39,593 nt of DNA from Thiotrichaceae bacterium. GTDB lineage: Bacteria; Pseudomonadota; Gammaproteobacteria; Thiotrichales; Thiotrichaceae. This document shows, piece by piece, positions 25,187 through 33,757 of this stretch; the first letter of the stretch is position 1; every line of letters starts with the position of its first letter. The DNA is taken from assembly GCA_023144895.1 (NCBI GenBank), contig JAGLEV010000008.1:1-39593 (forward strand), written 5' to 3'. A model generated the notes under the pieces. The model had not been told where the DNA came from. It did not search any database and saw only the letters and a program-made list of their open reading frames with translations. The position numbers and the translations under genes are program-made.

Positions 25187-26914
25187 ATGATACATATTAA
25201 TCATAACCGTCGACAGATATCAAAACATCATCAACGTCACCACCCCCATTCACGACCACGTTCTCAGTCTACTATTAACCCTTTACTCTTCTTATTCATT
25301 CAGCAGATTATTAAATTACTAATACAACAACTTATTCGACAACAGCAACAACCGAATAATATAGTAGGTAGTCATGGTGATGATACTTTAAAAGGAACTC
25401 GTCGTAACGATCATCTCTTTGGACGTGATGGTAATGACCAACTTTATGGTGGAGCAGGTAACGATGTTCTCCATGGTGGGAAAGGCAATGATGTTTTATC
25501 GGGTGGCTCAGGCAATGATCGGCTTCATGTAGGTGAAGGAAGTAATATTATTATTGGTGGTGCAGGAACAGATACTGCCATTATCAATGGCAAACCAACG
25601 GATTACCAATACTCATTGAATCACGGGCAATTAACAATCAAAGACCTTGCTAATAATACAAGCTCTATTTTAAGTGGTGTAGAGCAGCTTAATTTTACTG
25701 GAATAGCAGGTCAATCTTTCAGCCCCCAAGAGATTATTAACAATCCTTTCTTCTCTGACCGTAAAGACTTTATGCTCTATGGTGATCCTGCCCTTAATCG
25801 CATGGTTATTATGAAGCTATCAACATTTGAAAATGTTGATACATTCCCTATTAATGGTCAAAAAGTCTATAGTGCAGATCATGTAACCGATGACAAGGCA
25901 TACATCATGCCACGAGGTAGTCACTTTATTCAACGACTCGACCGCCAAGACAATGGTCAATTTCTGCCTGGGAAAAAGATCAACCTACCCTTTAATCCAC
26001 GAACAGGTGCTAAAAACAAGAAATTAGGATTAGAGTTGATTTCTGGCTCTGATAAGCCGATGTTTGCATTAATTGATATTAAAACAGACCAATTAGTTGC
26101 TTCTGGTGGTCGTAATGAAGTCACTAAGGGAACCTTTGATAACTATGATAGTCAATGGGCTTCGGGTCATGCCGTTTGGATTTCAGACAATCAATTCTTA
26201 CTCCCTGATCGCCAGACAAAAGAATTATCTCTTTATCGTGTTGATAAAGATGCAAACAGTCAATGGCAGGTCACTAAAACAGATAGTGTGATCACTTCAA
26301 GCTCTATTCATACTTTCACACATAAGCATAGCAACGACCCTAATCCACAAAGCCATCTTATTTATGCCTCAATGGAAGGTATCAATAGTAGTCGATCAAA
26401 TAATGGTGGCTTATTGGAAGTTGGTGTTGTCGGTGATCAAATACAACTCGGTCGATTAGCTCCAATTTCTGCAGGTACCCATCACCCTGGTCTCCATCCC
26501 AATGGTCAACATGTTTATGTACCAACAGCAGATGGCAAGCTAAATATTATTGATAGAGATTCAATGACCACTGTGAAAACCCTTAATGCAGGAAAAGGAG
26601 CGGGACATGTTGTGTTTGTTCCTGAAAAGAATCTTGCCTTGATTGTGAATCATAATGATACCTTTATGACCGCTATTAATATGACAACACATGAAAAGAT
26701 TAAGGATATACCTGTTGCTAGAGACTCACCTGACTTTAATACTGCTTTGCAGGCACATACAGGTCGAGTGAGCCCTGATAAAAAATATTTTTATAACTTT
26801 GCTACCGATAGTGGAACATTCTTCCGTTTAAATCTTGAGACACTGGCAGTTGATAAAGAGATTTATGTTGGTGGTACACCTAAGCAGGCAGCTCAGCCAG
26901 GTGAGCTTAAATAG
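25187..26914 (+). CDS. RTX-repeat protein with C-terminal beta-propeller
   Basis: A 575-residue protein of unknown role. Residues 1-30 are rich in His, Arg and Gln; 31-50 are hydrophobic (LLFLFIQQIIKLLIQQLI) and could be an amphipathic anchor rather than a signal peptide. Residues 62-126 hold about six Ca2+-binding RTX nonapeptides (GGxGNDxL type). A short spacer follows, then a large region (about 185-575) with YncE-like beta-propeller phrases such as HPGLHPNGQHVYVPTADGKLNIIDRD. RTX repeats usually sit near the C terminus, before a type I secretion signal, so this order is unusual. No T1SS gene is nearby. A terminator-like hairpin follows. Confidence 0.85.
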   Translation: MIHINHNRRQISKHHQRHHPHSRPRSQSTINPLLFLFIQQIIKLLIQQLIRQQQQPNNIVGSHGDDTLKGTRRNDHLFGRDGNDQLYGGAGNDVLHGGKGNDVLSGGSGNDRLHVGEGSNIIIGGAGTDTAIINGKPTDYQYSLNHGQLTIKDLANNTSSILSGVEQLNFTGIAGQSFSPQEIINNPFFSDRKDFMLYGDPALNRMVIMKLSTFENVDTFPINGQKVYSADHVTDDKAYIMPRGSHFIQRLDRQDNGQFLPGKKINLPFNPRTGAKNKKLGLELISGSDKPMFALIDIKTDQLVASGGRNEVTKGTFDNYDSQWASGHAVWISDNQFLLPDRQTKELSLYRVDKDANSQWQVTKTDSVITSSSIHTFTHKHSNDPNPQSHLIYASMEGINSSRSNNGGLLEVGVVGDQIQLGRLAPISAGTHHPGLHPNGQHVYVPTADGKLNIIDRDSMTTVKTLNAGKGAGHVVFVPEKNLALIVNHNDTFMTAINMTTHEKIKDIPVARDSPDFNTALQAHTGRVSPDKKYFYNFATDSGTFFRLNLETLAVDKEIYVGGTPKQAAQPGELK

Positions 26915-26933
26915 GATTTGATTAGTTCTTTAG

Positions 26934-26965
26934 TTACTATCCCGCGTCTTAGGGATGGTAATTTT
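26934..26965 (+). terminator. Terminator after the RTX gene
   Basis: TTACTATCCC (26934-26943) and GGGATGGTAA (26952-26961) form a 10-bp stem with one G-T wobble and an 8-nt loop, followed by TTTT. A good intrinsic terminator. Confidence 0.75.
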
Positions 26966-27078
26966 AGAATACCCACTCAATGCCTATCTCAATAGATCTT
27001 TTGTAAAAATAAGCGCATTACCTTGTCTCTTTCAACGGTATTATCCAATATAAGCTAGCCAGCACCACACAAAAATGT

Positions 27079-27987
27079 ATGATAAGTGCCATGCACAATA
27101 CACTCATACAGCACCTACATTTCCCCAGTAATCTTCACCAAGCGCAACGCTTATTTCATGGTCGTGGTCATGCTTATACTGGCTTAGAACATGTTACCGT
27201 TGACTGGCTTAGTGGAATATTACTCATTACTCTATTCGCAACAGAGTCACCTGATTTTATTCATTCTCTAAAAGATGCTCTACTGGAACAGTTTCCTAAC
27301 TGTCATAGCATCCTCCTCCAACAACGAGATAAAAAGAACGGCCCCTTTCAATGTCTACATGGTGAGGAAGTGAGTACTGCTATTGTCCACGAAAATACGC
27401 TAGATTTTCACTTACAGCTAGGAAAGTCACGTAATACAGGCTTATTTCTTGATATGAAAAATGGTCGTCAATGGGTGCAGGAGCATAGTAAAGAAAAGCG
27501 TGTACTTAATCTCTTTGCCTATACCTGTGGCTTTTCAGTCGCCGCAGTGGCAGGAGGTGCGCAATCCGTCGTAAATATTGATATGAGTAGTGCTGCTTTA
27601 TCCGTTGGTCGTAAAAACCACCAACTCAACCAGCAATCCAGTGCAACGGTTCGTTATGAAAAAGTAAATATTTTTAAATCCTTTGGGCGTATAAAAAAAC
27701 GAGGCGCTTACGATTTATTGATTTGTGATCCTCCAACTTTTCAATCAGGCAGCGTTAATATTGAACGGGATTATGCTAAAATTATGCGTCGTCTCAATCA
27801 ATTTATGGCTCCCCATGCTCAGCTTATGCTTTGTCTTAATGCGCCCGATTTAAGCAAGTCATTTATTCTTGATAATATGGCAGAACATGCACCACAATAT
27901 ACTTTAATTAATGACCTCCCTGCTCCCGAAGCTTATATTGATGCACAAAACAAGGGACTTAAAGTACTTTGTTTTGAGGAAAAATAA
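27079..27987 (+). CDS. SAM-dependent methyltransferase, RlmI/RlmK-like
   Basis: A 302-residue methyltransferase related to the RlmI/RlmK (COG1092) rRNA methyltransferases. The SAM-binding LNLFAYTCGFSVAAVAGGA (about 140-158), an acidic VNIDMS, and the catalytic-site DPPTFQSG with following RDYAKIMRRL are visible. The N-terminal part is short and lacks the PUA domain of RlmI, so it is probably a distinct subfamily whose substrate may be rRNA but is unproven. Start is uncertain: ATG at 27079 or 27091, neither with a good ribosome site. The stop shares a base with the start of the next gene (TAATG), so translation is coupled. Confidence 0.88.
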   Translation: MISAMHNTLIQHLHFPSNLHQAQRLFHGRGHAYTGLEHVTVDWLSGILLITLFATESPDFIHSLKDALLEQFPNCHSILLQQRDKKNGPFQCLHGEEVSTAIVHENTLDFHLQLGKSRNTGLFLDMKNGRQWVQEHSKEKRVLNLFAYTCGFSVAAVAGGAQSVVNIDMSSAALSVGRKNHQLNQQSSATVRYEKVNIFKSFGRIKKRGAYDLLICDPPTFQSGSVNIERDYAKIMRRLNQFMAPHAQLMLCLNAPDLSKSFILDNMAEHAPQYTLINDLPAPEAYIDAQNKGLKVLCFEEK

Positions 27988-28472
27988 TGACAAATAAAAG
28001 TAATTCAAAGAAGAAAGTGACTAATGCCTGTGCTGCATTTTGTGATGGGCATTCTTGTGGTCAAGCCATCCTCACAACCTATGCTGAGCAATATAATTTA
28101 GAGAAAGAAATGGCGATGAAGCTCACCACTGGCTTAGCGGGAGGCATGGGGCGTATGGCAAAAACGTGTGGCACGGTAACAGGCAGTATCTTAGTCATTG
28201 GCTTGGCACATAGCTCTGGAAAAACACATGACACTGTGAGTAAACAAGCCACAATTCATGCGGTACAAAAATTCTCTCAACAATTTGAAGAAACATTTGG
28301 TAGCTTGGAATGTAAGTCATTATTAGGTCATGATATTAGTGACGCACAAGGTTATCAAGAGGCTAGAGAGGCTAATGTTTTTAGGGATAAGTGCCCGCAT
28401 TTTGTTGAAGGATCTGTGGCTATTTTAGAAGATCTATTGAATCAAAAATCTGATAATAATAACTTAAAATAA
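27987..28472 (+). CDS. C_GCAxxG_C_C family cysteine-rich protein
   Basis: A 161-residue soluble protein of the C_GCAxxG_C_C family, predicted redox proteins of unknown function. Conserved Cys positions are C15, C19, C24 (SCGQA, the GCA-type motif), C61 (KTCGTVTGS), C109 (LECKSLLG) and C136 (DKCPHF); the AGGMG glycine turn is also present. Cys arrangement suggests a metal or redox centre. Some family members elsewhere carry selenocysteine; all positions here are Cys, and no in-frame UGA is present. It is the second gene of a pair with the methyltransferase (1-base overlap). Its link to that enzyme is inference. Confidence 0.85.
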   Translation: MTNKSNSKKKVTNACAAFCDGHSCGQAILTTYAEQYNLEKEMAMKLTTGLAGGMGRMAKTCGTVTGSILVIGLAHSSGKTHDTVSKQATIHAVQKFSQQFEETFGSLECKSLLGHDISDAQGYQEAREANVFRDKCPHFVEGSVAILEDLLNQKSDNNNLK

Positions 28473-28968
28473 ACAGTTAACCGATTGTGGGCAATGCAAT
28501 ACAGGTGATATTCATTGTGCAAATAGTGCAAAACCTATCAATAATGAGCCGTTCCCCATTAGATTCTATCTGTACTGATAAATAATCAGCAATTCTATTA
28601 AATTTTAGCTAAAGGTTGATGCTATGCCGTGCTTCTCAAAAAAAGCAAAGATCACAAAACTTTAAAGTCTTTTCAAATACAACTTATCTAGTATTAATCG
28701 CTTTTATACTAATGTGCCTATATTATGGGGAAAATATGTCTTTTCTGATACTGTTAATACGCAACGACTTGACCCAAAACATGGTGATGTGAGCAGTATT
28801 CATGACGTAGTATGATTAAATAATCACTGATAATGATATCATAGTATTAAAACCTACTTATACTCACTGTACTATTTATTAATCACACTAATTGAAAAAA
28901 CTGAACCTAGCCTGTATCAGTAACGACTATACTATATTCATAACAAATTAAAATAAGACTGTCCCCTC
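28473..28968. other. Intergenic region, 496 bases, with a possible gene remnant
   Basis: No full gene is visible. One frame is open from 28666 to a stop at 28815 (49 codons) with no start codon; it includes WGKYVFSDTVNTQRLDPKHG, which looks coding-like and may be a decayed gene. A perfect ATGATATCAT palindrome lies near 28835-28845. The region probably includes the promoter of the polysaccharide cluster; no clear -35/-10 pair stands out. Confidence 0.5.
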
Positions 28969-29904
28969 ATGCTTTTAAATACCAATAAACTTTTAATTAT
29001 TATCTATCTAGCGGTTATCCTAGAGTGGCTACTTGATGATAAATTTATTGTTATTCGGTATTTACACTTTGGTTATACTTTCTTCTTTATTTTTGTTTTA
29101 GGCTCATTTCTTTATTTTATTTTTAATAAACCCAGTAAAGCACTTTGGCTAATTCCAGCATTAACCTTTGTTGCAATCAATTTTTTAAGCCCTTTTATAC
29201 CGATAGCAAGTGATGTATCAAAACAACAAGCACTAAATACTAAACAACATTTTAAACTACTGTCATTTAGTATTAACTCACGTAATAAGGATTATGAGCA
29301 AGTAAGTCAGCTCTTAGAAAATAATCCTTCACAGCTCGTTTGCTTACAAGAAATACCCTTTGTACGTTATGAAAAACTAAAGCAACTTATTACGAAAAAA
29401 CTACCCAATTATTATCATGTTTATTCTAAGAAGAAAAGCTTAATGATCCTCTCAAAACAGCCGATTGTTCCTCATAAAACAATGCCTTTTTTGAAAGCAA
29501 GCACAGTTATTAATAGTAAAACAGTGACTATTTGGAATATTCATTCACCTAAAGCGCTGCATAAAAAAGAATGGCAGAGCTATTTTTTTGATAGGTTACA
29601 AAAGGATATAGATAATGATGATAGTCGTTATAAAATTATCTGTGGTGACTTTAATTCTACCCCACATAACGATATAATACGTCGGCTAAAACATAACTTT
29701 AATGCGGCTTATCAACAAGCATTTTGGCCTATAAGCTTTACCTATCCATCATCAAAAAGTTTTATCGCAACACCACTACCCTTTGTAAAAATTGATTTTT
29801 TTTTACTTAGCAAAAATATTAATGTCCTGTATTACCAACGTTTAAAAGATCATGCAAACTCAGATCATTACCCTATTACTACTACTATCGAATTACAGGA
29901 ATAA
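28969..29904 (+). CDS. Membrane-anchored endonuclease/exonuclease/phosphatase family protein
   Basis: A 311-residue protein of the EEP superfamily behind three N-terminal transmembrane segments (about 8-20, 36-52 and 58-80). Catalytic residues are visible: Glu128 in LQEIP, His192 in WNIHSP, Asp227 and Asn229 in CGDFNS, and His300 in SDHYPI. EEP enzymes cleave phosphodiester or phosphate bonds in DNA, lipids or sugars. With its domain following the third membrane segment, it may act on a lipid-linked or surface substrate. It is first in a cluster of polysaccharide genes and ends 3 bases before the acetyltransferase, so it is probably part of that operon. No good ribosome site precedes its ATG. 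Confidence 0.88.
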   Translation: MLLNTNKLLIIIYLAVILEWLLDDKFIVIRYLHFGYTFFFIFVLGSFLYFIFNKPSKALWLIPALTFVAINFLSPFIPIASDVSKQQALNTKQHFKLLSFSINSRNKDYEQVSQLLENNPSQLVCLQEIPFVRYEKLKQLITKKLPNYYHVYSKKKSLMILSKQPIVPHKTMPFLKASTVINSKTVTIWNIHSPKALHKKEWQSYFFDRLQKDIDNDDSRYKIICGDFNSTPHNDIIRRLKHNFNAAYQQAFWPISFTYPSSKSFIATPLPFVKIDFFLLSKNINVLYYQRLKDHANSDHYPITTTIELQE

Positions 29905-29907
29905 AGT

Positions 29908-30375
29908 ATGAGAGCTCGTTTTATTAATCAAAAAGTATTTATGCTTCTCGTTAATGTCAGAAATGGACTATTAACATTAAGGAATCGATACTTTCGTACC
30001 GTTTACGGAATGAATATTGCAGATGATGTTCGTATATCGTTTAAAGCACGACTTGATAAAACCAATCCACAAGGCTTATTCATTGGTTCAAAAACCTATG
30101 TCGCCTTCGATGCAATTATTTTATCCCATGATTTTTCTACCCGACGACATGATGCAAAAACGGTTATTGGTAAAAACTGCTTCATTGGCGCAGGGGCAAT
30201 CATACTACCCAATGTTACCATTGGAGATGAAGTGATTGTTGGAGCGGGAAGTGTTGTTACTAAAGATATTCCCTCTAACAGTGCCGTTGGAGGCAATCCA
30301 GCAAAAATAATAAGATCGAATATTCATACCATTGCTTATGGAATGATTGACGACACAAAGAGCACAGAGAACTAA
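29908..30375 (+). CDS. Left-handed beta-helix acyltransferase (WcaF/NeuD-like)
   Basis: A 155-residue hexapeptide-repeat acyltransferase. The C-terminal two-thirds hold left-handed beta-helix hexapeptides ([33 protein letters not shown] type), with the catalytic-type His in [10 protein letters not shown] and the closing GNPAKII. Such enzymes O-acetylate sugars in capsules, colanic acid or O antigens, using acetyl-CoA. The N terminus is basic and could dock on the membrane. It lies in a polysaccharide cluster, overlapping the upstream part of the next reading frame. The acceptor sugar cannot be told. Confidence 0.9.
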   Translation: MRARFINQKVFMLLVNVRNGLLTLRNRYFRTVYGMNIADDVRISFKARLDKTNPQGLFIGSKTYVAFDAIILSHDFSTRRHDAKTVIGKNCFIGAGAIILPNVTIGDEVIVGAGSVVTKDIPSNSAVGGNPAKIIRSNIHTIAYGMIDDTKSTEN

Positions 30376-30376
30376 A

Positions 30377-31324
30377 GTGAACTTAACAGCCCAACAGCTA
30401 GATATCGTGATGGTTTCATATAACACGGTAGATTTAACGATTAGAGCGATTGAATCAATCTATAAAGAAACAGTATTCACACAATTTAATTTAATTGTGG
30501 TTGATAATAACTCACATGACGGCTCTGCTGATCGTATTGCTAAAACCTTTCCTGATTGCCATCTTATTCGTAATCCCAGAAATACAGGGTTTTCAGGTGG
30601 TGTTAATTTAGGGGCAAGACAGTCAAACTCTGAGAACGTATTATTAATCAATCCAGATACAGTGGTATTAGATGGCGCTATCGATAAGCTCTATCAATTT
30701 GCCTCAAAGCATCCCAAGCAAGGGATTTGGGGTGGTATCACACTGAACAACGACATGAGTATCAATACACATAATGCTTGGGCTAAACCCAGCACCCGTA
30801 CACTATTATTTAGTGCATTAGGTTTGAGCAAAGCATTCAAAAAAAGCTGTTTCTTTAATCAGGCTAACTATGGTTGTTGGCCTCGTGATACTCAAAAAGA
30901 AGTCGATATGTTACAAGGCTGTTTTTTCCTAACGACACGTAATTTGTGGGATCAACTCGGTGGCTTGGATGAGACGTTTTTCATGTATGGCGAAGAGTCA
31001 GACTATTGCTTAAAGGCAGCCAAACTAGGTTATCGTCCTTTGGTCACGCCTCAAGCTCAAATTATTCACCACGGTGGTGCTAGTGAAGTCAGCTTTTCTG
31101 GAAAAATGATTAAGTTACTCAAGGGTAAGGTCGAGCTAGTTAATCGACACTCCCCTTCATGGAAAATCCCTTTACATAAAGCATTATTAAGCTTATATGT
31201 TATCAATCAATTGGTTAGCTATCATTTGATAGCTTTAATAAAAACGAATAAGAAACCACAAGCACAAGAATGGAAAAAGGTTATCCAAGCCCATTCTTCA
31301 TGGATTAAAGGATGGAACAACTAA
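30377..31324 (+). CDS. Family 2 glycosyltransferase (rhamnosyltransferase-like)
   Basis: A GT-A fold glycosyltransferase of family 2. The N terminus DIVMVSYNTVDLTIRAIESI, VVDNNSHDGSAD with its metal-binding Asp, the NPRNTGFSGGVNLG segment and LINPDTVVLDG are all typical of WbbL/RfbN-like rhamnosyl or related transferases; the later HHGGAS motif also fits. It would add a sugar to a lipid-linked intermediate at the inner membrane. I start it at the GTG at 30377, one base after the previous stop; a TTG at 30347 is an alternative giving 10 more residues. It is followed by a second GT2 gene with a 1-base overlap. Confidence 0.9.
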   Translation: MNLTAQQLDIVMVSYNTVDLTIRAIESIYKETVFTQFNLIVVDNNSHDGSADRIAKTFPDCHLIRNPRNTGFSGGVNLGARQSNSENVLLINPDTVVLDGAIDKLYQFASKHPKQGIWGGITLNNDMSINTHNAWAKPSTRTLLFSALGLSKAFKKSCFFNQANYGCWPRDTQKEVDMLQGCFFLTTRNLWDQLGGLDETFFMYGEESDYCLKAAKLGYRPLVTPQAQIIHHGGASEVSFSGKMIKLLKGKVELVNRHSPSWKIPLHKALLSLYVINQLVSYHLIALIKTNKKPQAQEWKKVIQAHSSWIKGWNN

Positions 31325-32148
31325 TGGCAACGATTATTATTCCTGCTCATAATGAAGCAACAGTCATCAGACACTGTATTGATAGTGTATTAGGTCAAGA
31401 TAAAGCCGATACGATTATCGTCGCCTGTAATGGCTGTACAGACAATACCGCTGACATTGTTCGTGAAAATTATCCTGATGTAGTCTGTCTTGATATTAAT
31501 AAGCCATCAAAAACGAATGCTCTCAATGAAGCAGAGAAATATATTGGTGACTACCCTATTTTTTACCTTGATGCAGACACTCAGATCGGTGATAGTGATA
31601 TTGCCAAAATTACGGATCACTTTGAAAATAATTCAACATTATTAGCAGCCCCAACACCTATAATTAATACGGATAAATCCTCTTGGATGGTGAAACAGTA
31701 TTATAAAATTTGGCTCAAGCTTCCCTATATTAGTGATGGTGTTATTGGAACCTGTAGTTTTATTATGAACAAAGAGGGACGTGATCGCTTTGACCACTTC
31801 CCTGATATTATTAATGATGATGGTTTTGTTCGCTGCTGTTTTGAGAGTGCAGAAAGACAGAATATTGCAGGAACGACCATTCATATTCAAGCGCCTAAAG
31901 ACCTTTACTCATTGATAAAGATTAAAAGCCGCGCACGACTTGGCAACATGCAACTCGACAAATTAAAGTTATGCAATAAACCCAAAGAAGCTAATTATCA
32001 AGGCTCTTTGTCGGAAAAGTTATTCAGCAAGCAATTTATACCAACAATTGTTTATATAATCATTGTGTTGTTTATAAGAATACGAGCAAAGAATCAACTG
32101 AACACGATAGATAATTACATTTGGGAAAAAGATTTAAGTTCAAGATGA
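31324..32148 (+). CDS. Family 2 glycosyltransferase
   Basis: A 274-residue family 2 glycosyltransferase starting MATIIIPAHNEATVI, the usual N terminus. The donor-site VACNGCTDNTADIV and DADTQIGD (DxD-like) motifs are present, and the C-terminal end has a hydrophobic segment (IPTIVYIIIVLFIRI) that may anchor it. I take the ATG at 31324 rather than the ATG 12 bases upstream, because AAAGGA lies about 11 nt before it. The start shares a base with the previous stop codon (TAATG). Sugar specificity is unknown. Confidence 0.9.
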   Translation: MATIIIPAHNEATVIRHCIDSVLGQDKADTIIVACNGCTDNTADIVRENYPDVVCLDINKPSKTNALNEAEKYIGDYPIFYLDADTQIGDSDIAKITDHFENNSTLLAAPTPIINTDKSSWMVKQYYKIWLKLPYISDGVIGTCSFIMNKEGRDRFDHFPDIINDDGFVRCCFESAERQNIAGTTIHIQAPKDLYSLIKIKSRARLGNMQLDKLKLCNKPKEANYQGSLSEKLFSKQFIPTIVYIIIVLFIRIRAKNQLNTIDNYIWEKDLSSR

Positions 32149-32205
32149 TTCACTTGTATAACATTAAGTTAGAGAAGCTGATTAAAAATTATGCGTATGT
32201 TTTAC

Positions 32206-32238
32206 ACAACAATATTTACCTAAAGCTCAAATTGTTGT
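32206..32238 (+). repeat. 8-bp inverted repeat before the sugar-phosphate transferase gene
   Basis: ACAACAAT (32206-32213) and ATTGTTGT (32231-32238) pair perfectly around a 17-nt loop, in the 192-base gap after the second GT2 gene. No long T-run follows. A JUMPstart/ops element was looked for and not found. Confidence 0.35.
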
Positions 32239-32340
32239 ATATTTCTAACATGGTTTTACTAAGCTTGTACTAAGCGAAACGAGATAACTTGAATTTTTAT
32301 AGCTACATGGATGTCCCCAAAATTTTACTGGAGCGATACA

Positions 32341-33726
32341 GTGCAAGACAAACAAATTAGTTCAGAACTGATATATAGAGGCATAGATAGCCTAGTCATT
32401 CTGTGTACACTATTCCTAACTTATCTCTATACTGGATTTTATTATCCAGAAGGCTACCTCATTGCAGGTTTAGCGAGTATTATTTTTTTCAGTTTAATCT
32501 CACGATTCACGGATGTTTATACCTCATGGACAGCACGTCCCTTTGGTGAGGAAGTACTGCACATTGTTTCTCTTTGGCTCGCAACCTATCTTCTTTTAAT
32601 CTTTATTGCCTTCATAACAAAAACATCAGCACATTTCTCTCGTGTTGCCTTAATCTCATGGTTATTACTGACACCCACGCTACTCGTTATTGCTCGCTAT
32701 TCACTCAGACGAATATTTTCTTATTTAAAGATTCTGGGTGTTAATAATCAGATGGTTGTCATTGCAGGTATGACCGAAAATGGTCTACGTTTTGCCCGAG
32801 AGCTAGAATCAAATCCAGATCTTGGTTATCAAATTGCAGGATTTTATGCCGATGATAAAAGCCCTCTCTATGCCAAAATAAGAAAACATTACCCTGTTAT
32901 TGGTAACTACAATGACCTAGTGCAAGATGCACGAACAGGCAAATGGGATCAAATCTATCTAGCACTTCCTATTGAATCAAAAAAACGTATTACTCATATC
33001 ATAGAGCGCCTAGCAAATACTGCAACACCGATTAGAATGCTCCCTGATTACTTTACTTCTAACCTTCTAAAAAGCAAGTATCTTGAGATTGTAAAGACTC
33101 CTGTACTTGCAATTTATGACTCGCCACTGACTGCTAAAAATGCCTTTATTAAGCGCTTAGAAGACGTGATAATTGGCTCTGCTATTCTGTTATTAATATC
33201 ACCTATTATGTTAGTAATTGCCATTGCTGTTAAGCTCACATCAAAAGGCGATATTCTCTTTAAGCAAGATCGCTATGGTCTCAAAGGTGAAAGAATTAAA
33301 GTTTGGAAATTCCGTAGTATGGGTGTCTGTGAGAATGACGGAACAGTGACTCAAGCAACACGTAATGATGTACGGATCACAAAAGTTGGCAAATTTTTAC
33401 GCAAAACCTCATTAGATGAATTACCACAGTTTATTAATGTTCTCATGGGAACCATGTCGATTGTTGGCCCTCGCCCTCATGCGGTCGTTCACAATGAAGA
33501 ATATCGTGAACTAATCCCAGGTTATATGTTACGTCACCTTGTTAAGCCAGGCATCACAGGCTGGGCGCAGATTAATGGTTGGCGTGGTGAGACTGACAAT
33601 CTTTATAAGATGAGAAAACGGGTAGATTTTGATCTAGAATACATGAGAGAATGGACGCTTTGGCTAGATATCAAAATTATTATCTTTACGATATTCCGAG
33701 GCTTCAATGATAAAAACGCTTTCTAA
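32341..33726 (+). CDS. Undecaprenyl-phosphate sugar phosphotransferase (WcaJ-type)
   Basis: A polyprenyl-phosphate glycosyl-1-phosphate transferase that loads the first sugar-1-phosphate onto undecaprenyl phosphate. Four N-terminal membrane helices are followed by a nucleotide-binding-like domain (VVIAGMTENGLRFARELESNP), a further hydrophobic hairpin, and the catalytic domain with KFRSMG, LDELPQFINVLMGTMSIVGPRPH and GITGWAQINGWRGET. These fit the UDP-glucose/galactose type. I prefer the GTG at 32341 (461 residues), because GGAG lies 7 nt upstream; an ATG at 32311 lacks a ribosome site. This is the initiating enzyme of the surface polysaccharide cluster. Confidence 0.94.
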   Translation: MQDKQISSELIYRGIDSLVILCTLFLTYLYTGFYYPEGYLIAGLASIIFFSLISRFTDVYTSWTARPFGEEVLHIVSLWLATYLLLIFIAFITKTSAHFSRVALISWLLLTPTLLVIARYSLRRIFSYLKILGVNNQMVVIAGMTENGLRFARELESNPDLGYQIAGFYADDKSPLYAKIRKHYPVIGNYNDLVQDARTGKWDQIYLALPIESKKRITHIIERLANTATPIRMLPDYFTSNLLKSKYLEIVKTPVLAIYDSPLTAKNAFIKRLEDVIIGSAILLLISPIMLVIAIAVKLTSKGDILFKQDRYGLKGERIKVWKFRSMGVCENDGTVTQATRNDVRITKVGKFLRKTSLDELPQFINVLMGTMSIVGPRPHAVVHNEEYRELIPGYMLRHLVKPGITGWAQINGWRGETDNLYKMRKRVDFDLEYMREWTLWLDIKIIIFTIFRGFNDKNAF

Positions 33727-33757
33727 CTAGAGCCTCAGCGTAATAGCAAATAAGTAC

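Noticed and set aside
27987-28472. Selenocysteine in the C_GCAxxG_C_C protein
   Set aside because: All family positions are Cys codons and no in-frame TGA occurs before the normal stop.
32149-32340. JUMPstart/ops element before the polysaccharide genes
   Set aside because: No GGCGGTAGC-type core is present.
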